Source: Burkholderiales bacterium
GTDB lineage: Bacteria; Pseudomonadota; Gammaproteobacteria; Burkholderiales; Casimicrobiaceae
Length of the DNA stretch: 64,000 bases
NCBI GenBank assembly: GCA_020853025.1
Contig: JADYZP010000049.1
Location: 1 to 64,000 of the forward strand
Reading direction: 5' to 3'
Shown: positions 52,319 to 61,257 of the stretch, piece after piece
How the letters are laid out: each line of letters opens with the position of its first letter
Numbering within the stretch: the first letter of the stretch is position 1
Notes under the pieces: model-generated
Seen by the model: the letters and a program-made list of their open reading frames with translations, nothing else
Database searches by the model: none
What the model was told of the DNA's origin: nothing
Translations under genes and position numbers: made by a program

Positions 52319-54496
52319 ATGAGCGCACTTCCGGGCAAGCGCGGGCTGCGCTGGCTGTTGCTGGTTTCGGCGTCGCTGTCGACGATCGCGCTGTTCCTGC
52401 TCGCCACCGCAACGGCGAACACCGGCCTCTTTGCCCGCGGCTACGACAACCTGCTGATCTTGAACGGCGTGCTGGTAGCGCTGCTGATGCTGGTCGTCGG
52501 CTGGCAGATGTGGCGGTTGCGGCGCAACCTGAAGGCGGGGATCTTCGGGTCGCGCTTGGCACTGCGCCTGGTGTTCCTGTTCGCGGTGGTCGCGGTGCTG
52601 CCGGGCGCGCTGGTCTACGCGGTATCGGTACAGTTCATTGGCCGCAGCATCGAGAGCTGGTTCGACGTGCGCGTCGACCGCGCGCTCGAGGGCGGTCTCA
52701 ACCTCGGCCGCAACGCGCTCGATTACCTGTTGAAGGAAACCGCCGGCAGGGCCACGCAGATCGCGGTGTCGCTTGCCGACAATCCCACCAACCTGCCTGC
52801 AGTGCTCAATCGGGCCGCCGAGCAAGCCAATGTCTACGAGGCCGTGTTGTTCTCATCCGCCGGCAGCGTACTCGCGATCGCCGGGGTCGGTGGCTCGCGC
52901 GCTGCGCCTGACCCGCCGCCACCGGCGGCGTTGCGGCTGGCGCGGCTGCAGCAGCCGTACACCAAGATCGAGCAGTTAGCCGACGGCGGGCTCGTGTTGC
53001 GCGCGGTGGTCCCGGTCAACACCGACGACAACCTCAATCCGCTGAAATTGCTGCAGATCATCGAACCGGTACCCAAGCCGCTGGCCCAGGACGCCGAGCG
53101 CGTGCAGGAGGGGGTGCGCGACTACCAGGAGTTATCGTTTGCGCGCAGCGGCTTGAAGCGTCTCTACGCGCTGACGCTGACGCTGACGCTGCTGCTCGCG
53201 CTCACTTCCGCGCTCGGACTCGCGGTCGTGCTCTCCGAACAGTTCGCCGCACCATTGGGCGCGCTCGCAGCCGGCACGCGCGCCGTCGCGCAGGGCGATT
53301 TCAGCCGTCGGCAGCCGGTGGTGTCGCGCGACGAACTGGGTGTGCTGACTGAATCGTTCAATACGATGACCGAACAGCTCGCCGAAGCACAGGGCAGGGC
53401 CGAGGACAGCCGCCGAGCGATCGAAACTACGCGCGCCTATCTCGAGAGCATTCTCGGCAATCTGTCGGCGGGCGTGCTCGTGTTCGACGAGCGCCATCGG
53501 TTGCGCACGGTCAATCCAAGCGCCGCGGTGATTCTGCAACAGCCGCTTGCCGAGCTCGAAGGCATGTCGCTGGCCGAATGGGGCAAGCACCTGCCGGCGA
53601 TGGCGCCGTTCGCTGAACTCGTCTCCGAAGGCTTTCGCGGCAGTCGTGACGGCCAGTGGCAGAAGGAAGCCCAACTCGCGGTCGCGAAGCTGTCGCGGAC
53701 GCTGCTGATGCGAGGCACGCGCCTGCCCGGGACCACGGTTGCCGGCGGCTACGTGGTAGTCTTCGACGATGTGTCGGAGCTGGTCCAGGCTCAGCGCGAT
53801 GCGGCTTGGGCTGAAGTCGCGCGGCGATTGGCGCACGAGATCAAGAATCCGCTGACGCCGATCCAGCTTTCCGCGGAGCGGCTCGCCGTCAAGCTGGCGC
53901 CTAAGCTCGACGAAGCGGAACAGGAAATCCTGCGTCGAGGGACACAGACCATCGTGTCGCAGGTCGGCGCAATGAAGCAGATGGTCGACGACTTCGCGAT
54001 CTATGCGCGGCAGCCGCGGCCGGGCCAGATGCAACACGTCGACCTGGCCGATCTCTTACTTGACGTGCTTGCGCTATATGACAATCTCGGTCCCCACGTT
54101 GCCCTTTCGCTGCCGGAGACACCCGTCCAGATCCTGGGTGAGCCTGCACGCCTGCGGCAGATATTCCACAATCTCATCAGGAACGCGATCGACGCCCAGG
54201 CCGACAAACCCGACCCGCGCTTCGCCATCCGTGTGTCCGCGCATGCGGGCGAGGCGACGCTGGTTTTCGACGACGGCGGTTCCGGTTTCACCGACCAAGT
54301 GCTGACGCATGCCTTCGAACCTTACGTGACGACCAAGACCAAAGGTACGGGACTGGGTCTTGCTATCGTCAAGAAGATCATCGACGAGCACGGCGGGCGA
54401 ATCGTGCTCGCTAACGCCGAGGGCGGTGGCGCACACGTGACGCTCGTGTTTCCCAATCCAGCCACGGGTACCAGGCCCGCTGCCGCCGCAACCTGA
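52319..54496 (+). CDS. ntrY: sensor histidine kinase NtrY
   Basis: NtrY is the membrane kinase of the NtrYX system, linked in proteobacteria to nitrogen, redox and envelope control. The 725-residue product has two N-terminal membrane segments (about 14-35 and 44-62), a further one near 84-110, and a periplasmic region. A fourth segment (about 283-305) is followed by HAMP (FAAPLGALAAGTRAVAQGDF) and a PAS-like domain. The H-box is RRLAHEIKNPLTPIQL, near residue 505. The ATPase domain has NLIRNAIDAQ, DDGGSGF and GTGLGLAIVKKI. It is followed by ntrX after 15 bp. Confidence 0.95.
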   Translation: MSALPGKRGLRWLLLVSASLSTIALFLLATATANTGLFARGYDNLLILNGVLVALLMLVVGWQMWRLRRNLKAGIFGSRLALRLVFLFAVVAVLPGALVYAVSVQFIGRSIESWFDVRVDRALEGGLNLGRNALDYLLKETAGRATQIAVSLADNPTNLPAVLNRAAEQANVYEAVLFSSAGSVLAIAGVGGSRAAPDPPPPAALRLARLQQPYTKIEQLADGGLVLRAVVPVNTDDNLNPLKLLQIIEPVPKPLAQDAERVQEGVRDYQELSFARSGLKRLYALTLTLTLLLALTSALGLAVVLSEQFAAPLGALAAGTRAVAQGDFSRRQPVVSRDELGVLTESFNTMTEQLAEAQGRAEDSRRAIETTRAYLESILGNLSAGVLVFDERHRLRTVNPSAAVILQQPLAELEGMSLAEWGKHLPAMAPFAELVSEGFRGSRDGQWQKEAQLAVAKLSRTLLMRGTRLPGTTVAGGYVVVFDDVSELVQAQRDAAWAEVARRLAHEIKNPLTPIQLSAERLAVKLAPKLDEAEQEILRRGTQTIVSQVGAMKQMVDDFAIYARQPRPGQMQHVDLADLLLDVLALYDNLGPHVALSLPETPVQILGEPARLRQIFHNLIRNAIDAQADKPDPRFAIRVSAHAGEATLVFDDGGSGFTDQVLTHAFEPYVTTKTKGTGLGLAIVKKIIDEHGGRIVLANAEGGGAHVTLVFPNPATGTRPAAAAT

Positions 54497-54511
54497 AGGC
54501 CCCGAGGGAAG

Positions 54512-55798
54512 ATGGCCATACCAAAGGAAATTCTAATCGTCGACGACGAAGTCGGCATTCGCGAACTGCTCTCGGAAATTCTGCAAGACGAGGGGTATCG
54601 GGTCGCGCTCGCCGAAAACGCGGGCGAGGCGCGCGCCTACCGGCAGCGTGCGCAGCCGTCGCTGGTGCTGCTCGACATCTGGATGCCGGATACCGACGGC
54701 GTCACGCTGCTTCGCGAATGGGCGACCGGTGGCCAGCTCACGATGCCGGTGATCATGATGTCCGGCCACGGCACGATCGAAACCGCCGTCGACGCGACCA
54801 AGATCGGCGCCTTCGATTTCCTCGAAAAGCCGGTCGGGCTGCAAAAACTTTTGTCGACGATCTCCCGCGCCTTGAAAAGCGCGGCGGTGCAGGAGCCGCG
54901 CCGCGTTTCACTGGCGCCACTTGGTGCAGGGCCGGTCATTCGCGAAACCGAGCGCGCACTCGAACGCCTTGTCGCGGTTCGAAGGCCGACGCTCATTCTC
55001 GGCGAGCCGGGTACTGGCCACGACGTCGCTGCGCGTGCCTTGCAGATCGCCGATGCCCCGTTCGTCGCACTCTCCAACGGGCCGCGGCTGACCACCAATC
55101 CGATGGGCGTCATCGAGGAGGCGCGCGACGGCATCCTGTACTGCGCCGAAATCGCCCACTACTCGAAGTTCGAGCAAAAGGGGCTCGCGTTTCTGATCGG
55201 GAAGCTCGACAAGCTGAATGTCACGCTGGTCTGCACGAGCTCCGAGGCGCTGGGTAACCTCGCCGCCGAGGGCAAGTTCGACGCCGCACTGCTCGCGCTG
55301 CTATCGGCCGGTACCGTGATGCTTCCACCGTTGCGGACGAGGCGCGAGGACATTCCGTTGCTCATTGAACGCCTGTGGCGGGAGGCTTCGAAAGACGACT
55401 CGCCGGCACCGGTGCTCGCTGCGTTGCCGCCCGCCGCACTCACCGCGCTGACCAACGCCTACTGGCCAGGCAATATCGATCATCTTGCCGGCTTCATCCA
55501 GAACCTCGCACTGCTCCGCGGCGAAATCACGACCGAGCACGTGAAGCGGGTGCTGGGCGAGGCGGCGTCTCCCAATCCGGCGCCCGCGCCCGAGATTACC
55601 GCGAGGTTCTTCGAACTGCCGCTGCGCGAGGCGCGCGAGGCTTTCGAGCGCATCTACTTCGAGCAGCTCCTCGGCCGCGAACAGAGCAACATGAGCAAGG
55701 TCGCCGAGAAGGCGGGCCTGGAGCGGACGCACCTCTACCGCAAGCTCAAGCAGTTGAACATCCGCTTCTCCCGCCGTACGGACGAGAGTGCCGCCTGA
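54512..55798 (+). CDS. ntrX: NtrX-type response regulator with a degenerate AAA+ domain
   Basis: The 428-residue protein has an N-terminal receiver domain (ILIVDDEVGIRELLSEIL) with the phospho-acceptor Asp55 in LLDIWMPDTDG. A central AAA+-like region and a C-terminal Fis-type helix-turn-helix (SNMSKVAEKAGLERTHLYRKLKQLNI) follow. The central region lacks sigma-54-activator hallmarks: Walker A reads GEPGTGHD with His for the essential Lys, the GAFTGA loop is absent, and the Walker B position reads ILYCAEI instead of LFLDEI. It therefore should not hydrolyse ATP or remodel sigma-54 holoenzyme. It likely acts as a phosphorylation-controlled DNA-binding protein. It is the direct partner of NtrY, 15 bp upstream. 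Confidence 0.92.
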   Translation: MAIPKEILIVDDEVGIRELLSEILQDEGYRVALAENAGEARAYRQRAQPSLVLLDIWMPDTDGVTLLREWATGGQLTMPVIMMSGHGTIETAVDATKIGAFDFLEKPVGLQKLLSTISRALKSAAVQEPRRVSLAPLGAGPVIRETERALERLVAVRRPTLILGEPGTGHDVAARALQIADAPFVALSNGPRLTTNPMGVIEEARDGILYCAEIAHYSKFEQKGLAFLIGKLDKLNVTLVCTSSEALGNLAAEGKFDAALLALLSAGTVMLPPLRTRREDIPLLIERLWREASKDDSPAPVLAALPPAALTALTNAYWPGNIDHLAGFIQNLALLRGEITTEHVKRVLGEAASPNPAPAPEITARFFELPLREAREAFERIYFEQLLGREQSNMSKVAEKAGLERTHLYRKLKQLNIRFSRRTDESAA

Positions 55799-55845
55799 CT
55801 TGGGCGATCGCGCTTCCGGACTCCCTCCGCGCTGCGCACCCGCAT

Positions 55846-57726
55846 TTGAGCAACACCTCACCGGATCAAAAATACTCGACCGCCCTGGTCATCGGGGCGA
55901 TCGGCGTCGTCTACGGCGACATCGGCACCAGTCCGCTGTACATGCTGCGCACGGCGTTCACCGGCCAGCACGGACTCGCGCTGACGCCGGCGAACGTCTA
56001 CGGTGTGCTGTCGGTCGTCTTCTGGTCGCTCGTCGTCGTCGTCACTTTGAAGTACATCACGCTGATCATGCGCGCCGACAACAACGGCGAAGGTGGCATC
56101 CTGGCGTTGACGGCGCTGGTGTCGCGCGGGCTCGAACGGTCCGAACGGCGCCGCTGGTGGCTCGTCGGCTTCGGAATTTTCGGCGCGGCGATGTTCTACG
56201 GCGACGGCATGATCACGCCCGCTATCTCCGTGCTGTCCGCCGTCGAAGGGCTGGAGATCATCGCGCCCGCGTTCCATCCGTTCGTCGTGCCGGTGACGCT
56301 CGCCATCATCGTCGTGCTGTTCGGCATCCAACGGCACGGCACCGCGAGCGTCGGGATGTTCTTCGGGCCCGTGATGTGCGTCTACTTCGTCACGATCGCC
56401 CTGCTGGGCCTTGGGCAGGTCCTCGAGCAGCCGGGGATCCTGGCGGCGCTCAACCCGCTTCACGCGCTGCGGTTCTTCGCCGACACACCGGTCGCGGCCT
56501 TCCTGTCGCTCGGCGCCGTCGTGCTCGCCGTGACCGGGACCGAGGCGCTCTACGCCGACATGGGTCACTTCGGCCGCTCGCCGATCCGCAGGGCGTGGCT
56601 GGCGTTCGTGATGCCGGCGCTGGTGATCAACTATTTCGGGCAGGGCGCATTGCTGCTCGCCACGCCCGGCGCGATCAAGAACCCGTTCTACCTGCTGGCG
56701 CCGTCGTGGGCGCTGATTCCGCTGGTGATCCTCGCCACCTGCGCGACGGTGATCGCGTCGCAGGCCGTGATCTCCGGGACGTTCTCGCTGACGCGCGCGG
56801 CGATCCAGATGGGCTACTGTCCGCGGCTGCAGATCCAACACACGTCGGAGCGGCAGATCGGCCAGATCTACGTGCCGTTCATCAACTGGTCGCTGTTCGT
56901 CGCGGTCGTCCTGCTGGTCGTGTCGTTCCGCAAGTCCGAGCACCTCGCCGCCGCGTATGGCATCGCGGTGACGCTCGCGATGCTGATCGACTCGATCCTG
57001 ATCCTCGTCGTCATGCGCAGGCTGTGGAACTGGCCGATGGCGGTCGCGATCGCCATCGCAATACCCTTGGTGCTCGTCGATCTTGCATTTCTCGGCGCCA
57101 ACTCGATCAAGATTCCCGATGGTGGCTGGTTCCCGCTGGTCATCGGCGCCGCGGTGTTCACGCTGCTCACCACATGGAAGCGCGGCCGGGCGCTGCTGAT
57201 GGACAAGCTGTCCGAGGACGCGCTGCCGCTCGACGTGTTCATCCAGAGCATCGAGGTGGCGCCGCCGACGCGCGTCGAGGGAACAGCCATCTTCATGACA
57301 TCGACGCGCAACCGCGTGCCGCACGCGTTGCTCCACAACCTGAAGCACAACAAGGTACTGCACCAGCGCGTCGTATTCCTGACCATCGTCATGCGCGACA
57401 TTCCGTACATGGCACCGGAGGAGCGCATCGAGGTCCGGTCGCTGGGCTGCGACTTCTACCAGTTCCTCGCCTATTACGGCTTCAAGGAGGACCCCGACGT
57501 CCCGGAATTGCTGGACGAGGCCGGCCGCCGCGGCTTCCCCTTCGAAATGATGGAAACGAGCTTTTTCGTCTCGCGGGAGACGCTGATCCCGATGGTGGGA
57601 CCGGGCATGGCGATGTGGCGCGAGCGGCTGTTCGCGTCGATGTCGAAGAACGCAGCCAAGGCGTCCGAGTTTTTCCGGATTCCGACCAATCGGGTGGTCG
57701 AGCTGGGGACGCAGGTCGAGCTGTGA
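55846..57726 (+). CDS. kup: KUP-type potassium uptake protein
   Basis: KUP proteins import potassium by proton symport. The 626-residue product (from a TTG at 55846) has the signature VIGAIGVVYGDIGTSPLYMLRTAF near the N-terminus and about twelve membrane segments. It includes YGDGMITPAISVLSAVEGLE and TGTEALYADMGHFGRSPIRRAW, plus the cytoplasmic C-terminal domain (FMTSTRNRVPHALLHNLKHNKVLHQRVVFLTI). The start is uncertain: a CTG and the TTG are the only candidates in frame before the conserved region. TTG was chosen because it gives the usual length. It lies 47 bp after ntrX and may be in the same transcript; it converges on rpoH. Confidence 0.94.
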   Translation: MSNTSPDQKYSTALVIGAIGVVYGDIGTSPLYMLRTAFTGQHGLALTPANVYGVLSVVFWSLVVVVTLKYITLIMRADNNGEGGILALTALVSRGLERSERRRWWLVGFGIFGAAMFYGDGMITPAISVLSAVEGLEIIAPAFHPFVVPVTLAIIVVLFGIQRHGTASVGMFFGPVMCVYFVTIALLGLGQVLEQPGILAALNPLHALRFFADTPVAAFLSLGAVVLAVTGTEALYADMGHFGRSPIRRAWLAFVMPALVINYFGQGALLLATPGAIKNPFYLLAPSWALIPLVILATCATVIASQAVISGTFSLTRAAIQMGYCPRLQIQHTSERQIGQIYVPFINWSLFVAVVLLVVSFRKSEHLAAAYGIAVTLAMLIDSILILVVMRRLWNWPMAVAIAIAIPLVLVDLAFLGANSIKIPDGGWFPLVIGAAVFTLLTTWKRGRALLMDKLSEDALPLDVFIQSIEVAPPTRVEGTAIFMTSTRNRVPHALLHNLKHNKVLHQRVVFLTIVMRDIPYMAPEERIEVRSLGCDFYQFLAYYGFKEDPDVPELLDEAGRRGFPFEMMETSFFVSRETLIPMVGPGMAMWRERLFASMSKNAAKASEFFRIPTNRVVELGTQVEL

Positions 57727-57760
57727 TCTCGGGCGGCCTCGCGTCGCCCGCCGGCGCGGG

Positions 57761-58621
<861 letters not shown>

Positions 58622-58704
58622 GACTTCGGTCTCCTTTTGTGGGCGTCGGGCGGGCGGGATATCGACTGCGCTTGCGATGACTCCCACCGGCACCCAACGC
58701 TATT

Positions 58705-58731
58705 TTAGCACTCGGACAGTTGGAGTGCTAA
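58705..58731. promoter_or_regulatory. CIRCE element (HrcA operator) upstream of rpoH
   Basis: TTAGCACTC (58705-58713), a 9-bp spacer, and GAGTGCTAA (58723-58731) match the CIRCE consensus without a mismatch. It lies 84 bp upstream of the rpoH start, in the ftsY-rpoH spacer. CIRCE is the binding site of the heat-labile repressor HrcA, classically found at groESL and dnaK. Its presence here implies that rpoH is derepressed when HrcA is inactivated. Confidence 0.92.
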
Positions 58732-58793
58732 CTTTGGAATTGGTTCCCGAGCAGAATGCTCGGGTATGACCACGGCAAGAGTGTAGGCGCTTG

Positions 58794-59774
58794 CTAACCC
58801 CGCTCGCAGCTGTCCGCGGCTTCCGCCGGCAGCAAGGCGTCGACGAATTCGCGTGCAGCGAAGGGGCGCAGGTCGTCCACGCCCTCGCCGACGCCGATAA
58901 AGCGCAGCGGCACCGGGTGCTGCTTGGCGATCGCGGCGACGACGCCACCCTTGGCGCTGCCGTCGAGCTTGGTGACGATGAGCCCGGTCAGTCCGACGGC
59001 GGCGTCGAAGGCCTTCACCTGCGCCAGCGCGTTCTGGCCGGTATTGGCGTCGAGCACCAGCATGATCTCGTGCGGTGCGCCGTCTTGCGCCTTGCCGAGT
59101 ACCCGCTTGACCTTGGACAGCTCCTCCATCAGGTTCGCCTGCGTCGGCAGCCGGCCCGCGGTGTCGGCGAGCACGACGTCGATACCGCGGGCGCGGGCGG
59201 CGCCCACCGCGTCGAACATCACCGATGCCGCGTCGCCGCCGGACTGCTGAATCACCGCCACGCCGTTGCGTTCGCCCCAGATCGCCAGCTGCTCGCGCGC
59301 CGCTGCGCGAAAGGTGTCGCCGGCCGCCAGCAGGACCGTCAGCTGCTGCTGCTGCAGCCACTTGGCGAGCTTGCCGATCGACGTCGTCTTGCCGGCGCCG
59401 TTTACGCCGGTCAGCATGATGACAAAGGGACGTTGCGGGCCGATCAGCAGCGGCTTTTCCAGCGGAGCCAGGAGATCGGCCATCGCGCCGGCCAGTTCGG
59501 CGCGTGGATCCCCTGCATCGCCAGCTCGGCGCCAGCGCTGCTTCAGGTCGGCGAGAAGATGTTCGGTCGCGTCGACGCCGACGTCGCCGGTCAGCAGCGC
59601 GGCTTCCAGCGCTTCCAGCGCTTGATCGTCGAGCTTGCGCCGGGAAAAAACGCCTCCGAGCGCGCCGGAGAGCTTTTCGCGCGAGCGTCCCAGCCCCGCC
59701 TTCAGCCGGTCGGACCAGGACGGTTGAAGTGCCGGCGTTTCGTCGGCGGATTTCTTTTTAAACAGGTCGAACAA
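58794..59774 (-). CDS. ftsY: signal recognition particle receptor FtsY
   Basis: FtsY is the SRP receptor GTPase that delivers ribosomes to the Sec translocon. The 326-residue product has the N domain and the G domain with [18 protein letters not shown] near residue 124 and [14 protein letters not shown]. Further motifs are [28 protein letters not shown] and [14 protein letters not shown]. It lacks the long acidic A domain of E. coli, as in many betaproteobacteria. It is divergent from rsmD, with 81 bp between the starts, and precedes rpoH. Confidence 0.97.
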   Translation of the reverse strand: MFDLFKKKSADETPALQPSWSDRLKAGLGRSREKLSGALGGVFSRRKLDDQALEALEAALLTGDVGVDATEHLLADLKQRWRRAGDAGDPRAELAGAMADLLAPLEKPLLIGPQRPFVIMLTGVNGAGKTTSIGKLAKWLQQQQLTVLLAAGDTFRAAAREQLAIWGERNGVAVIQQSGGDAASVMFDAVGAARARGIDVVLADTAGRLPTQANLMEELSKVKRVLGKAQDGAPHEIMLVLDANTGQNALAQVKAFDAAVGLTGLIVTKLDGSAKGGVVAAIAKQHPVPLRFIGVGEGVDDLRPFAAREFVDALLPAEAADSCERG

Positions 59775-59855
59775 CGGGGGCTCCCTTGCGGCCGTCGGCG
59801 GCGGCTGTCGCCGGGGAAGCTAGAATTCTACCGGTTCCCACCTTCCCTCCTCGCC

Positions 59856-60412
59856 GTGCCCGCTTCGCAAGCCCAGCGCCTCCGCGTCATCGGCGGCCGA
59901 TTTCGCGGCCGTATCATTCGCTTTCCGCGGGTCGCCGGCCTTCGGCCCACTCCCGATCGCGTGCGCGAGACGCTGTTCAACTGGCTGGGCCAGGACTTGG
60001 CGGAGTTGTCCACGCTGGACCTGTACTCGGGCAGCGGTGCGCTGTCGCTCGAGGCGCTGTCCCGCGGCGCTGTCCGCGTCGTGGCGGTCGACCGCGACCC
60101 GGCGCTCATACGGGCACTTGCCGACACTGCGCGGGAATTCGGCGCGACCGGCCTCGAAGCGCATGCCGGCGACGCCCGCTCGTGGCTGGCGTCCGAATCG
60201 CGCCGCTTCGACGTCATCTTCGCCGACCCACCATTCGACGAGGATCCCTGGTCCTGGCTGTTGCCCCTGTGCGCGCAGCACCTCGCTGGCGGCGGCGGGC
60301 TCTACGCCGAGGCGCCAAGGAAACTGATCGCGCCGCCGATGCTTGCTGTCCATCGGCATGCGAGGGCGGGATCCGTGCATTATCATCTGTTGCGACACAT
60401 TGGCGAGGTTGC

Positions 60413-60416
<4 letters not shown>
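59856..60416 (+). CDS. rsmD: 16S rRNA (guanine966-N2)-methyltransferase RsmD
   Basis: RsmD methylates G966 of 16S rRNA. The 186-residue product (GTG start at 59856) shows [31 protein letters not shown] near residue 33 and the SAM-binding [19 protein letters not shown]. The catalytic motif is DPPF ([13 protein letters not shown]) near 122. It overlaps coaD by 4 bp (ATGA). Confidence 0.95.
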
Positions 60417-61188
<772 letters not shown>

Positions 61189-61196
61189 ACCAGTCC

Positions 61197-61248
61197 CTCC
61201 ACGCAATGACAACGGGCGCCTGAAGGCGCCCGTTGTCATTGCGTGGAG
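61197..61248. terminator. 24-bp perfect hairpin, probable bidirectional terminator
   Basis: Arms 61197-61220 and 61225-61248 are perfect reverse complements with a TGAA loop. They lie between the stops of two convergent genes (ferredoxin at 61188, secreted protein at 61258). No T-run follows either arm, so it may act by structure alone or stabilise 3' ends. The perfect symmetry makes it work for both strands. Confidence 0.75.
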
Positions 61249-61257
61249 CCGTCCTGA

